Positions 24,911 through 34,911 of a DNA stretch of 64,000 nucleotides are shown here, piece after piece. Both the position numbers and the translations under genes were made by a program. Numbering within the stretch: position 1 is the first letter of the stretch; each line of letters starts with the position of its first letter. Under the pieces are notes generated by a model, which ran no database searches, had not been told where the DNA came from, and was given only the letters and a program-made list of their open reading frames with translations. The stretch is from Hahella sp. HN01 (lineage in GTDB: Bacteria > Pseudomonadota > Gammaproteobacteria > Pseudomonadales > Oleiphilaceae). Where the stretch lies: positions 84,301-148,300 of the forward strand of contig NZ_JAHMIN010000002.1 in NCBI RefSeq assembly GCF_018986435.1, in the 5' to 3' direction.

Positions 24911-26293
24911 TTACTTCGCGTCTTTGCGCACCCAGACTTCCACTCGTCCGTTACGGCTTGCGCCATGCTCGCCGCCGCTGGCGCCGACAGACATGTACTG
25001 GCCATAGCCGGTTACCGCCTTGACCTCTGCGCCGCGCTCTTTCAATGCACGGTTGACTGCATTGGCGCGCAGCTCGGACACCATTTGCGAGCGTAGCTCA
25101 TCTCCGCTTTTGTCTGCGAAACCAATCAGCATCAGATCCGTTGACGAGCGACCGCTTTCGCGTAAGTACTCCAACAAACGCTCCAGATCGCGTTGGGCTT
25201 TGTTATCAAGCTTGCTGCGTCCGGCGGCGAAGCGGAAGTTCACCGTCAGGCGATTGTAATTGCGGGTTAGCTGGCGGAAAGATTCCGGGACGCTGTTATC
25301 CAGTTTGGGATCGACTTCCACAATATTCTGAGAAACAAAGCCGCTGTCCGCGACAATGTCCTGGCCCATGGCGGAGTGTGTGAAGTGGATAAACCCGTCA
25401 ATGGCGGCTTTATCCGGGCGCCCGCTGGTGTAGAAGAACAAGCGACGCGCCAGGGGATAGTCTTCCGTCGCCAGACTGAGTTGATCCGGCGCAATGGCGG
25501 GGCTGTTCGCCTCGGCGATGGCCAATGCTTTGCTGCTGCGCACAGAAGCGAAGCCGCTGAAACCAATAGCGCCGCGGTCTTTGCTTACATCGTCGGACAA
25601 CTGATCGTTGGATTCATAACGTTTGGCGGTTTTCACCAGTTTATAGGCATCGCCGAGCACTAAACTGGAGAAGGTATCCCAGGTGCCTGAGCTTTCGTCT
25701 CGGGCGTAAACGGTCACCGCCATATCCGGGCCGCCGACCTGCTTCCAGTTGTTGATTTTGCCGGAAAACAGCTCCGCTACCTGAGTGGTGGTTAGGGACT
25801 TCACCGGATTGCGCGGATGCACCAGTATGGCCAGACCATCAACGGCGATGACGTGCTCTGAATCCAGCGCCTTCAGGTCAGCGCGTTTCTGATGCTCTTT
25901 CGCTTCGGAGTCTCTGACAGGGCGGGATGAGGCCCACACGTCTGCTTCTCCGGATTTTAATGCTTTATAACCGGTGCTGGAGCCATGAGCTGCGACTCTG
26001 ACGGCGATGGATTTGCCTTGCACGGTTCCGCTTACGACGGCTTCATTTTCTTTGCCGGCGCTTTTCACAGTGACATTCTGCGCCCCGCGCTCCTCTAAGT
26101 AGCGTTTTATCAGAGCTGGGGCCAGAGCGGCGCCAATGGTGTTGGAGCCATGAACTTCGAATAAATATCCTTTTGTGGGAACGTCTTCCTGACTGAATGG
26201 GGTTAACGCATAGACACGCAGGCTGGCGAAGATTAGCGCCAGGCTTATGAAAGCGGTGAACCGACGTGCGCGCACAATTTTTATATCTCTCAT
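24911..26293 (-). CDS. PstS-like phosphate-binding domain fused to OmpA peptidoglycan-binding domain
   Basis: 460 residues. After a signal peptide (about 1-29) a PstS-type periplasmic binding domain spans about 43-330 (HGSNTIGAALAPAL, ELFSGKINNWKQVGG, YARDESSGTWDTF, the last matching the phosphate-binding SGT loop). An OmpA-like domain at about 350-457 (FRFAAGRSKLDNKAQRDLERLL, NGRVEVWV) should bind peptidoglycan. Soluble PstS donates phosphate to PstCAB; a cell-wall-anchored version may instead capture phosphate or tether it near the outer membrane. A near-perfect Pho box lies upstream. No pstCAB genes are in the window. Confidence 0.85.
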   Translation of the reverse strand: MRDIKIVRARRFTAFISLALIFASLRVYALTPFSQEDVPTKGYLFEVHGSNTIGAALAPALIKRYLEERGAQNVTVKSAGKENEAVVSGTVQGKSIAVRVAAHGSSTGYKALKSGEADVWASSRPVRDSEAKEHQKRADLKALDSEHVIAVDGLAILVHPRNPVKSLTTTQVAELFSGKINNWKQVGGPDMAVTVYARDESSGTWDTFSSLVLGDAYKLVKTAKRYESNDQLSDDVSKDRGAIGFSGFASVRSSKALAIAEANSPAIAPDQLSLATEDYPLARRLFFYTSGRPDKAAIDGFIHFTHSAMGQDIVADSGFVSQNIVEVDPKLDNSVPESFRQLTRNYNRLTVNFRFAAGRSKLDNKAQRDLERLLEYLRESGRSSTDLMLIGFADKSGDELRSQMVSELRANAVNRALKERGAEVKAVTGYGQYMSVGASGGEHGASRNGRVEVWVRKDAK

Positions 26294-26347
26294 TTGAAAA
26301 GAACAGTGTGTCAGGTTGGAAAGGAGCGTTGATGCTATTAAGTATTT

Positions 26348-26376
26348 ATGACAGAAATATGACAGAACTGTAACAA
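26348..26376 (-). promoter_or_regulatory. Pho box (PhoB site) upstream of the PstS-OmpA gene
   Basis: Read on the minus strand, CTGTCAT-ATTT-CTGTCAT gives two perfect 7-bp repeats at an 11-bp period, the consensus PhoB target; a weaker third unit (TTGTTAC) precedes them. TAATAG about 8 bases downstream is a suitable -10, with the Pho box replacing the -35 as in known PhoB promoters. The gene starts about 55 bases from the box. Confidence 0.85.
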
Positions 26377-26561
26377 AAGGTTCCGATTAGGAGGCCGCAT
26401 TGTTTCAGCTTCGTCATGCATGTATGACGAAGTATAGTTCAAATAAATGAATAAAATATGTTGGGTAACAAGCGTACTTTCTCTGAGAGTCCATACTAAT
26501 TTGGGTATAGGTTATGCTCAGGGACGAATCTCCTGCTTGCTGAATATGAGTTGAGCCTGAT

Positions 26562-27317
26562 ATGCGTCGATCTGTTGCTTGGGCCACGTTCCTGGAAGTG
26601 GTGTGCGCGATTCTGCTGTTGGCGGCGCTGATCGCCGCGTTGTTGTATATCTTCAACACCCCTGAAGCCTCTCTGCAGGATGCGGCGGTGGCGCTTGATC
26701 AGAAAAATCCGGAACTACCCAATACTGTAAATGGTTCGGGCGAACAGGAGCAGACTCCTGCTGGCGCGGATGAGGGTCCTCGATTCGTTAAAATAGACGC
26801 CGGCGGCGCAGAGCTGTCGCCAGAGGCGGGGGAGTGGTCCTGTGTATTTGATCGCAGTACCGGGCTTTTGTGGGAAGTTAAGCGGACTGACGGTGGTCTG
26901 CAGGACGCTGAGCACACCTACTCGTGGGCGCGGGAAGGCGACTTGCCGGACGCGGATGCGGAGCCAGACGCGCCGCCGCCGGGAGGCAGCGTCTATAATC
27001 GCGGCCTGTGCCTGTATTCTGAATGCGATACCGCCGCCTATGTGAGGGAGGTGCGGGAAATAAGTCTGTGCGGCGCTTCCAACTGGCGTCTGCCTGAGGC
27101 GGCGGAGCTGCGGACCTTGGAGCACCCCACCCGTTATTATCCGGATATCGATACGGACTTCTTTCCCAACACCATCTCCGGCAATTACTGGACCTCGACG
27201 GAAGTGGAAAAGGCGAGGACGCTGGCCTGGTCCGTGGACTTTAATAATGGCTTTCCCTACATCGCGGAAAAGCGCTTGGCGCATCACCTCCGGCTCACCT
27301 CCGGACCCGTTCGCTAG
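26562..27317 (+). CDS. Membrane-anchored DUF1566 (Lcl-like) domain protein
   Basis: 251 residues. One N-terminal transmembrane helix (about 8-31) with the bulk outside the cytoplasm, a charged spacer to about 85, then a DUF1566/Lcl C-type-lectin-like domain: FDRSTGLLWEVK, CGASNWRLPEAAELRTL, YWTSTEV and AWSVDFNNG motifs occur in normal order. Cysteine pairs (about 94, 150, 155, 170) could form disulfides. Such domains are found in collagen-like adhesins and many exported proteins of unknown function. Divergent from the PstS-OmpA gene. Confidence 0.75.
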   Translation: MRRSVAWATFLEVVCAILLLAALIAALLYIFNTPEASLQDAAVALDQKNPELPNTVNGSGEQEQTPAGADEGPRFVKIDAGGAELSPEAGEWSCVFDRSTGLLWEVKRTDGGLQDAEHTYSWAREGDLPDADAEPDAPPPGGSVYNRGLCLYSECDTAAYVREVREISLCGASNWRLPEAAELRTLEHPTRYYPDIDTDFFPNTISGNYWTSTEVEKARTLAWSVDFNNGFPYIAEKRLAHHLRLTSGPVR

Positions 27318-27410
27318 AGGCGCTAACGCGATTCCATGTGGGTAAGGTTCACTATCGCTGAACCGGTTCAGATCTGATATGTTGGGCGCACTTGGATACA
27401 GGATCTCAAC

Positions 27411-28415
27411 ATGACTGCGCCGAACACACATCCTTTCGATGCTTTAACCCCCGAATTTATCATGGACGCCGTCGAGAGCCAGGGCTATTTATGCGACGGA
27501 CGTATCTTCGCCCTCAATAGCTACGAAAACCGCGTTTATCAGGTAGGCGTAGAAGGCGCCGATCCCCTGATCGCTAAGTTCTACCGGCCGAATCGCTGGA
27601 GCCGGGAACAAATCCTCGAAGAACATGAGTTCTGTTATGAACTGGTGGAGGCGGAGCTGCCCGTGGTGGCGCCGCTACGCCTGGACGATGGCGGAACGCT
27701 GCCGCAGGCGGGAGAGTTTCACTTCTCTCTGTTTCCCCGCAAAGGCGGCCATGCGCCGGAATTGGATAATTTCGACAGCCTGCTGACCTTGGGCCGCCTG
27801 TTGGCCCGTATTCACGCGGTGGGGGCGGTCAAGCCCTTCCAGCACCGTCCGCGCATCGATACGCAAAGTTTTGGCCGCGATGCGGTGGCGTTGGTGCAGG
27901 AACAATTCGTTCCCAGTGAATTACGCGCTTCCTATGATTCATTGACGCGTGATTTATTGCAGGCGCTGGAAGAAATCATTGGTGATGGCGGCGACTATGT
28001 TTATATCCGCACTCATGGCGACTGCCACGTAGGCAACATGCTGTGGCGCGATGACGCCGCTCATTTCGTGGATTTCGACGACACCCGCATGGCGCCGGCC
28101 ATACAGGATCTATGGATGTTGCTGTCTGGCGATCGCGCCAACCGGACGGCGCAGCTGGTGGAAATCATTGAAGGGTATAACGAATTCTATGATTTCCGTC
28201 CTTCTGAACTGAGACTGGTTGAAGCGTTGCGGACGCTGCGCATGTTGAACTACTGCGCCTGGCTGGCCAGCCGTTGGAGCGATCCCGCGTTTCCGCGCAA
28301 CTTTCCCTGGTTCAATTCCGCGCGTTATTGGGGAGATCATATACTGGAGCTGCGTGAGCAACTTGCGGCGTTAAACGAAGAGCCACTACGACTCCCTTCC
28401 TATCAGGTTCGCTAA
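27411..28415 (+). CDS. srkA: Stress-response kinase SrkA (RdoA/YihE)
   Basis: 334 residues. The APH-like kinase fold is evident: N-terminal FALNSYENRVYQVGVE with the conserved YENRVY segment, catalytic THGDCHVGNMLW (about 199-210) and metal-binding FVDFDDTRMAP (about 221-231). SrkA phosphorylates Ser/Thr and protects against stress-induced death in E. coli; in many genomes dsbA lies next to it, but not here. Full length and start with a nearby AGGATC ribosome site. Secure family call. Confidence 0.92.
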   Translation: MTAPNTHPFDALTPEFIMDAVESQGYLCDGRIFALNSYENRVYQVGVEGADPLIAKFYRPNRWSREQILEEHEFCYELVEAELPVVAPLRLDDGGTLPQAGEFHFSLFPRKGGHAPELDNFDSLLTLGRLLARIHAVGAVKPFQHRPRIDTQSFGRDAVALVQEQFVPSELRASYDSLTRDLLQALEEIIGDGGDYVYIRTHGDCHVGNMLWRDDAAHFVDFDDTRMAPAIQDLWMLLSGDRANRTAQLVEIIEGYNEFYDFRPSELRLVEALRTLRMLNYCAWLASRWSDPAFPRNFPWFNSARYWGDHILELREQLAALNEEPLRLPSYQVR

Positions 28416-28439
28416 AGCGCGATCCAGTCAGATTGTATC

Positions 28440-28475
28440 GCCATGTAGGTATTGAAACCCGATACCTCGCATGGC
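28440..28475 (+). terminator. Bulged hairpin downstream of srkA
   Basis: GCCATG/CATGGC and inner AGGTAT/ATACCT form a long stem-loop just behind the srkA stop. There is no T tract, so it may be a 3-prime stabilising hairpin rather than an intrinsic terminator. Confidence 0.4.
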
Positions 28476-28687
28476 GGATTCCGACACTTTCCGGTTTCAG
28501 CTTCCGCTTTTTTCAACGCTCCTACATGTTGAGAGATGGCTGAAATCAGCTCTACCGTTAATAATTGATGTAAAAGAAAAAAACGTTGCTTTGCGCTATT
28601 TGCCGGCGTAGATGCGGCGCGCGGATGGTGAGTTCAAATAGGCGATTTCAGCTTTGCTCGTAAAACTATTCAAGGTGCGTGGTCAGC

Positions 28688-31600
28688 ATGGACATTCTTA
28701 TTCTTCTGATAGTCGGCGCGGTGGTCGGTGGAGCCGCTTTGCAATCCTTCGGCGGCGCGTTGATGGGCGCTGCGTTGGGCGCTTTGGCGGCCAGCTTTCA
28801 TCGCCTGCAGATGAAAGTGCAAAAGCTGGAGAAAAAAGTCAGCGCATTTGAAAAGGCGCGTTCAGAGTCTATCGCCGCACCGCCGCCAACGGTGGATGTC
28901 CCTCTTGCCTCAAACATGGAAACAGCGGTCTTATCGCAGCCTGTGGCGACGGCCTCGACCACTGTGACGCAAAACGTGAAGACGTTGGATGAGGCCAAAG
29001 AAAAAGAGGAAGATGTTTCCCTTGATATCAGCGACCTGCAACTGGATTTAGAACCGTCTCCAACCCCGGCAGTCGCGATGGAGCAGGCGTCCGTTACCTC
29101 TTCACCAGTGACTGAGACAGAATCGGCGTCGGAAGAACCTGTCGTCGCGTCAGAGCCGCCCGTTGCAGTTGCTCAACCTGAACGTCTACGCCCCACACCT
29201 TCTGAGCCGGCGCCTCCCAATGTGGCGGATAAGCTGGTTGCCTGGGTGACTAACTATTTCACCGGCGGCAATATTGTCGTGCGGGTGGGCGTCATTATTC
29301 TGTTTTTCGGCGTGGCCTTTCTATTGAAGTATGCGTCGCAAAAAGTGGTTATTCCTCTGGAGCTGCGTTATCTGGGCGTGGCGGCGGGAGCCGCCGCCAT
29401 GTTCGCCATCGGCTGGCGTTTGCGCCGCAAAAATCAGGGCTATGGCCTCATTATGCAAGGCGGCGCGATTGGCCTTTTGTACATCACTATCTTCGCCGCT
29501 TTCCGCCTGCATGGCTTACTGTCTTCGCTGACCAGCTTTTCTTTGATGGTGGCGGTAGTTTGTTGCGGCGTATTGATCGCCGTCTTGCAAAACGCGCCGG
29601 CGCTGGCGGCGGTCAGCGTCATTGGCGGTTTCGCGGCGCCTATTCTTGCTTCCACCGGGCAGGGCTCGCATGTGGAGCTGTTTACTTACTATTTGCTTCT
29701 CAATCTGGGCGTTACCGCCATCGCCTGGTTTAAGTCCTGGCGCACGTTGAACTGGCTGGGGTTTGTTTTCACCTTCGGCATTGGCATGGTGTGGGGGGCG
29801 CAGTATTACACCCCTATGTTCTTCCATTCCACCGAGCCTTTCCTGATCGCTTTTGCGGTGATGTATAGCTTGATCGCCCTGCTGTTCGCCTCGCGTCAGC
29901 CCCCCAATTTGAAGGGGCTGGTGGATGGAACCCTGGTGTTCGGTACGCCTACGGTATTTATCGCCCTGCAATCGTTGATGGTTAAAGACACGCAATACGC
30001 CATGGCCTGGAGCAGCGCAGGCGTGGGTATTTTTTATCTGGCCTTGAGTTTGCTGGTGCGCGTGCGTCCTCAGATGCGCTTGTTGTATGAATGCTACCTG
30101 GCGTTGACGATTGCGTTTCTCACTCTGGCGATTCCACTCGCCTTTGACGGGCGCGTTACGTCTGCGCTGTGGGCGGTAGAGGGTGTGGCCCTGTTTTGGG
30201 TGGGGGCGCGCCAGCAGCGGCTGTTGCCGCGCTTTTCCGGACTGGGATTGATGCTGTTTGGCGGCGCGATGTATCTCACTGAGCCGCCATCCCAGGAACC
30301 ACAGTGGTTTGCGTTGAACGCTGACTTTATTGGTACTCTGCTGGTGACCATCGCAGGCGGTCTCGCCGCCCGCATCGCGACGCGTTATCAGGATCGTCTG
30401 TTGCGTCAGGAAGTGCAGTGGGCGCCGATTATTCTGTCTCTGTGGGCTTATGCATGGTGGATGGCGGGCGGTTTATTTGAGATTCATCGCCACATCGCTG
30501 ATACGCACCTGCCGATAGCTGGCAGTCTGTTCACGGTGTTGACGGCGATGGCCTGTCAGTTTTTTGCGGGAAGATGGCGTTCGCCGCATTTGCCCTGGTT
30601 GGCGATGGCGAGTTTTGTCATTGGCGTGGTTTATCTCTTTACTCACTATCAAGTAGACGCACGCGCTATCGCGTGGCTGAACGCGGACTTCCTGGCGCCC
30701 ATGGCGTTGGTGGCGTATGCGTTATGGGCGGGGATATTCGCCTGGCGCGGGGAGCAGAGCCGGTATTTTGCGCCGGCGGAAATGGTCAATGCGCTGGTGT
30801 TGGGCGTGGCGGTGGCGTTAGGGTCGCTGGCGGGCGGAACCGAGGCCATTGAGCAATATCCGTCAGCGCTGGAGCCTGCGGCGTTTCTGCTGTTCTATAC
30901 GCTTTTCATCGGCGTTTTTGCGCTTTCTTTCATGCGTTTTAAATGGGCGATGGCGGCGTATCCGGCGTTACTGCTGGCGCCGGCGATACTGTATGTTTTG
31001 TTCGTCTACGTGGTGGAATACCAGGCGCTGTACGCCAATGTCGGTTGGCTGGCGTTCCCAGTGGCCTGGGCGGCGCATTTCGGATATCTGCGTTTGATGC
31101 AGGATCGTGTCCACGCGCCAATTGGCCTCTTTCACTGCGTGATGCTATTCGCTCTGGTGTTTGCGGTCACCTGGCAGATTCATTTTGAAATCACTGGCGC
31201 ATTTGACCCTGAAACCATGGCCGGGCAGGCGGTGTGGGGATTGATTCCGGCCCTTGCGCTGTTGCTTTTGCGGCGCGCATTGACCGCTATCTGGCCCTTC
31301 GCGCGCTATCCGCGTGAGCTGTTGCAATGGCTGCCACGCGCCTTGCTGGCGAGTGTTGGTTTGTGGCTGCTGTGGAGCAATATGGTTGCGCCGGCGAACA
31401 AGGGCCTGGCGTTGTTGAATCCGCTTGATCTGGTCAACCTGCTGGCGTTGTGGGTGCTCTGGTCGGAAGTGCGCCGCTATGGCGCGCTGAATGCGTTGCA
31501 ACAGAGAGTGGCTGCTTATGGCGTGGTGGCGGCGTTTTGCTTCCTGTGGCTCAATGCGGCCCTGTTCCGCGCTTTCCATTTCAGTCTGGCGATACCTTAC

Positions 31601-31918
31601 CGCTTCGATGATATGGTGTCGTCCATTGTGGTGCAGAGCGGCATGAGTCTGCTGTGGAGCATTGCGGGCATGCTGTGCATGCTGGTCGGCGCGCGCAGGG
31701 CGCATCGCTCGGTGTGGATGGTCGGCGGCGGCTTGATGGTGGCGGTAGTCGCCAAACTGTTCCTGTTTGATCTTTCCGGCACGGGCACCGTGGCCCGTAT
31801 CGTCGCCTTTATCAGCGTTGGCGTAGTGTTGTTGCTGGTGGGCTATTTCGCTCCGGTTCCGCCTCGGGAAGGCGCTGAGAAAGCGCCTGCGTCGGAAGCG
31901 GAAAGTGGCGTGGAGTAA
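28688..31918 (+). CDS. DUF2339 multi-pass membrane protein
   Basis: 1076 residues from the ATG at 28688, with AAGGTG ten bases upstream; a GTG at 28679 lies too close to that site. A short N-terminal helix and coiled-coil segment (about 20-55), a Pro/Glu/Val-rich linker to about 180, then more than twenty hydrophobic helices to the C-terminus, beginning with the conserved NWFTGGN-like NYFTGGNIVVRVGVIILFFG. Family function is unknown; it resembles a transporter or envelope-assembly factor. Ends four bases from the stop of the convergent hydrolase gene, with no terminator between them. Confidence 0.88.
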   Translation: MDILILLIVGAVVGGAALQSFGGALMGAALGALAASFHRLQMKVQKLEKKVSAFEKARSESIAAPPPTVDVPLASNMETAVLSQPVATASTTVTQNVKTLDEAKEKEEDVSLDISDLQLDLEPSPTPAVAMEQASVTSSPVTETESASEEPVVASEPPVAVAQPERLRPTPSEPAPPNVADKLVAWVTNYFTGGNIVVRVGVIILFFGVAFLLKYASQKVVIPLELRYLGVAAGAAAMFAIGWRLRRKNQGYGLIMQGGAIGLLYITIFAAFRLHGLLSSLTSFSLMVAVVCCGVLIAVLQNAPALAAVSVIGGFAAPILASTGQGSHVELFTYYLLLNLGVTAIAWFKSWRTLNWLGFVFTFGIGMVWGAQYYTPMFFHSTEPFLIAFAVMYSLIALLFASRQPPNLKGLVDGTLVFGTPTVFIALQSLMVKDTQYAMAWSSAGVGIFYLALSLLVRVRPQMRLLYECYLALTIAFLTLAIPLAFDGRVTSALWAVEGVALFWVGARQQRLLPRFSGLGLMLFGGAMYLTEPPSQEPQWFALNADFIGTLLVTIAGGLAARIATRYQDRLLRQEVQWAPIILSLWAYAWWMAGGLFEIHRHIADTHLPIAGSLFTVLTAMACQFFAGRWRSPHLPWLAMASFVIGVVYLFTHYQVDARAIAWLNADFLAPMALVAYALWAGIFAWRGEQSRYFAPAEMVNALVLGVAVALGSLAGGTEAIEQYPSALEPAAFLLFYTLFIGVFALSFMRFKWAMAAYPALLLAPAILYVLFVYVVEYQALYANVGWLAFPVAWAAHFGYLRLMQDRVHAPIGLFHCVMLFALVFAVTWQIHFEITGAFDPETMAGQAVWGLIPALALLLLRRALTAIWPFARYPRELLQWLPRALLASVGLWLLWSNMVAPANKGLALLNPLDLVNLLALWVLWSEVRRYGALNALQQRVAAYGVVAAFCFLWLNAALFRAFHFSLAIPYRFDDMVSSIVVQSGMSLLWSIAGMLCMLVGARRAHRSVWMVGGGLMVAVVAKLFLFDLSGTGTVARIVAFISVGVVLLLVGYFAPVPPREGAEKAPASEAESGVE

Positions 31919-31921
31919 GCG

Positions 31922-32782
31922 TCAGGCTAATGCCTGTTTAAGGAAAGCGATGGTGCGCTCCCAGGCTAACTGAGCGGCTTTTGCGTCATAGCGGGCGGCG
32001 TTGGCGTCATTATGAAAGGCATGATTGACGCCCTCGTACATGTGCAGCTCATAGCGCGCGCCAGCGGCGTCCAGGGCTTCACGATAGTCGGGAATGCCCT
32101 GGTTAATACGGTCATCCAGACCCGCATAATGCAGTTGCAGCGGGATTTTGATCCTGGCGGCGTCAGCGGCGCTCACCTGCCTGCCGTAAAAGGCGACGGC
32201 GGCGCCGAGATCCTGAGAGTGAGCCGCCAACTGGTTGGCCAAAGCGCCGCCCCAGCAGAAACCGATGCAGCCGACCTTACCGTTACAATCCTTGTGCTTT
32301 TTGACGTAAGCCACTGCCGCCTCGAAATCCATACGGGTTTTTTCTCCATCCAGCTGCGCGATCATACCTCGGGCCTTTTCCTGATCGTCCGGCGTGCCGC
32401 CCAACGGGGTTAAGGCGTCTGGGGCCAGGGCGACGAAACCCGCCAGAGCCGCGCGTCTGGCCACATCTTCGATATGCGGATGCAGGCCTTTATTCTCATG
32501 GATGATGACTACGCCGGGCAGCGGTCCGGATGAGGTGTTGGGCTTGGCGAGATAAGCGCGGATTGCGCTGGCGCCGCCTGGGTATTCGACATATTCGCTG
32601 CTGATGCGCGCGTCGTCTTTGGCGATAGTTTCCGCTCGCGCGTAGTTGTTTTCCAGCAGGGGCAGAAGCGCCATGGCCGCAGTGGTTCCGCCAGCCAGTC
32701 TGGTCAGACGGTCAATGAAGGTTCTGCGGCTCATGGTGGAGTGCGTGTATTCGTCGTAAAGCTGGATGAACTTTTGTTCCAT
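31922..32782 (-). CDS. Tat-exported dienelactone hydrolase family protein
   Basis: 286 residues. MSRRTFID at residues 17-24 followed by a hydrophobic stretch and ARA/ET near 50 is a twin-arginine signal, unusual placement ahead of an alpha/beta hydrolase. The mature domain has HENKGLHPHIEDVARR, the nucleophile elbow GFCWGG (Cys about 175), a later Asp (LDDRIN) and the catalytic His in NHAFHND. Family members hydrolyse lactones or esters; the natural substrate here is unknown. Secure at family level. Confidence 0.88.
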   Translation of the reverse strand: MEQKFIQLYDEYTHSTMSRRTFIDRLTRLAGGTTAAMALLPLLENNYARAETIAKDDARISSEYVEYPGGASAIRAYLAKPNTSSGPLPGVVIIHENKGLHPHIEDVARRAALAGFVALAPDALTPLGGTPDDQEKARGMIAQLDGEKTRMDFEAAVAYVKKHKDCNGKVGCIGFCWGGALANQLAAHSQDLGAAVAFYGRQVSAADAARIKIPLQLHYAGLDDRINQGIPDYREALDAAGARYELHMYEGVNHAFHNDANAARYDAKAAQLAWERTIAFLKQALA

Positions 32783-32907
32783 GGAAAGCTCCTTTTCTTG
32801 TTGATCAGCTGTTGATCCGCGACTTGTCGCCGCGCAGGCGCATGCGTGTTTTTGGGTACTGCTTTCCTAACGAAAATCTTTAGCCGGAACAGGCGTGGTT
32901 CACGAAA

Positions 32908-32925
32908 CTGTCATTTACTTGCAGT
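32908..32925 (+). promoter_or_regulatory. Weak Pho-box candidate upstream of phoX
   Basis: One perfect CTGTCAT half-site followed eleven bases later by TTGCAGT (three of seven matches). The distance to the phoX start (about 40-55 bases) is right, and phoX is a typical PhoB target, but the second half-site is poor. Confidence 0.35.
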
Positions 32926-32963
32926 AAAAGTGCTGTCGGATCAACGCTGTTAAGGTATAAAAA

Positions 32964-34880
32964 ATGACTGTACAACATCCTCAATATGGTTGGGAAATAA
33001 AAGACTCTGATGACATTCCCTCCAGTCCTGAGCAGGGTCGGAGCTTCTTTGACATCCTGCAGGCTCGGACTTCCCGTCGTAGCGTACTGCGCGGTTTCGC
33101 TGCAGGCGCGGCGGCTTCAGGCGTTTCTCTGACTGGTTGCAGCGCAATCATGGCCGGCTCGGACAAGGGTGAGCTGACTTTCACAGAGCTGCCTCACGGA
33201 CAGGACGAAACATTCCATGTGGCGCCCGGTTATGAACACGACGTCCTGATCAGCTGGGGCGATAAAGTGTTAGCGGATGCGCCGGCGTTTGATCCCCGTA
33301 ACCAGAGCGCGCAAGCGCAATCCAAGCAGTTTGGTTACAACAACGACTTCGTTGGTTTCCTGTCATTGCCGTTGGGTTCCGACAATTCGGATCACGGCCT
33401 GCTGGCTGTGAACCACGAATATACTATTTCTGAGCTAATGTTCCCCGGCTCGCCGAAGATCGACCAGATGAGCAAGGCGCAGGCGGATATCGACATGATG
33501 GCGCATGGCCTCAGCATCATTGAAATCAAGAAAACCGACGGCAAGTGGGCGGTGGTTCAAGGCTCAAAATACAACCGTCGCATTACTCCGGTAACGGAAA
33601 TGCGTATGACAGGTCCCGCCGCCGGCAGCGACCGTTTGCGCACCGCGATTTCCCAGGATGGCGCGAGAACCCTGGGCACCTACGGCAACTGCGCTGGGGG
33701 CGTGACGCCATGGGGCACGGTATTGACCGCCGAAGAAAACGTGCAGAACTATTTCAAAGGCGATCCGACCAAAACCAAAGAAGCGGAAAACTACAAGCGA
33801 TTCGGCCTGTCCGGCGAACATGAATACGCCTGGGCTAACTTTTATGATCGCTGGAATCTGGCCAAAAGCCCCAACGAGCCGCTGCATGTGGGCTGGGTGG
33901 TGGAGATCGATCCGTTCGATCCTGACTCCAAGCCGCAAAAGCGCACCGCTTTGGGCCGTTGCAAACATGAAGGCTGCAATGTCTTTGTGAACAAGGACAA
34001 TCGAGTGGTGGCCTACACCGGCGACGATCAACGCTTCGAGTATGTCTACAAGTTTGTGAGTAAGAACAAATACGACCCCAGCAATCGCGCCGCCAATATG
34101 CGCCTGCTGGAGGAAGGAACCCTTTACGTGGCGGAGTTCACCGACGGCGGTCTGGTGACCTGGCGTCCGCTGGTGTTCGGCCAGGGCCCGCTGACGGCAG
34201 CCAACGGTTTCCGTAATCAGGGCGACGTGTTGATCGATATGCGTAAGGCGGCGGATTTACTCGGCGCGACGCGCATGGACCGCCCTGAAGATGTGGAAGT
34301 GAATCCGCAGACAGGCTCGGTGTTCGTCATGCTGACCAACAATAGCAAGCGTAAGGAAGGCGACACCAACGCCGCCAATCCGCGCGCCAAGAACCAGTCC
34401 GGCCATATCATCGAAATGACGCCGCCGGACGGCGACCATACTGCTGATCGCTTTATGTGGGATATGTTCATTGTCGCGGGCAATCCGCAGACGGAAGGCG
34501 CTAAATATCACCCGGATATTTCCGCCAACGGCTGGTTCGCCGACCCGGACAACTGCGCTTTCGACAATCACGGCAACCTTTGGATCGCCACTGACGGCGC
34601 CTACAAAGACGGCGTCGCTGACGGCGTATGGGCCTGTGCGGTGTCCGGCGAAGCGCGCGCGCTGACCAAACACTTCCTGCGTACGCCCTTACAGGCGGAG
34701 CTGTGCGGGCCGTTCTTCACTCCAGACAATCAGTCTTTCTTCTGTTCGGTGCAACACCCCGGGGAAGAAGGTACTTACGATCAGCCCACCACCCGTTGGC
34801 CTGACTTCCGCAACGATCTTCCGCCGCGTCCTTCCGTGGTGGCGATCAATAAGTCCGGCGGCGGCCGCATCGGTAGCTGA
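32964..34880 (+). CDS. phoX: PhoX-family alkaline phosphatase (DUF839), Tat lipoprotein
   Basis: 638 residues. SRRSVLRGF at residues 37-45 is a twin-arginine motif and SLTGC (Cys59) a lipobox, so the protein is probably exported folded and then lipidated. The DUF839 beta-propeller has AVNHEYT, TYGNCAGGVTPWGTVLTAEEN, the calcium/iron-ligand-type segments HGNLWIATDG and RPEDVEVNPQTG in order. PhoX enzymes hydrolyse phosphomonoesters using Fe and Ca. Followed by a strong terminator, so monocistronic. The family call is secure. Confidence 0.9.
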   Translation: MTVQHPQYGWEIKDSDDIPSSPEQGRSFFDILQARTSRRSVLRGFAAGAAASGVSLTGCSAIMAGSDKGELTFTELPHGQDETFHVAPGYEHDVLISWGDKVLADAPAFDPRNQSAQAQSKQFGYNNDFVGFLSLPLGSDNSDHGLLAVNHEYTISELMFPGSPKIDQMSKAQADIDMMAHGLSIIEIKKTDGKWAVVQGSKYNRRITPVTEMRMTGPAAGSDRLRTAISQDGARTLGTYGNCAGGVTPWGTVLTAEENVQNYFKGDPTKTKEAENYKRFGLSGEHEYAWANFYDRWNLAKSPNEPLHVGWVVEIDPFDPDSKPQKRTALGRCKHEGCNVFVNKDNRVVAYTGDDQRFEYVYKFVSKNKYDPSNRAANMRLLEEGTLYVAEFTDGGLVTWRPLVFGQGPLTAANGFRNQGDVLIDMRKAADLLGATRMDRPEDVEVNPQTGSVFVMLTNNSKRKEGDTNAANPRAKNQSGHIIEMTPPDGDHTADRFMWDMFIVAGNPQTEGAKYHPDISANGWFADPDNCAFDNHGNLWIATDGAYKDGVADGVWACAVSGEARALTKHFLRTPLQAELCGPFFTPDNQSFFCSVQHPGEEGTYDQPTTRWPDFRNDLPPRPSVVAINKSGGGRIGS

Positions 34881-34911
34881 CGCATCGATCACATCATCTG
34901 AAAGTAATGAG

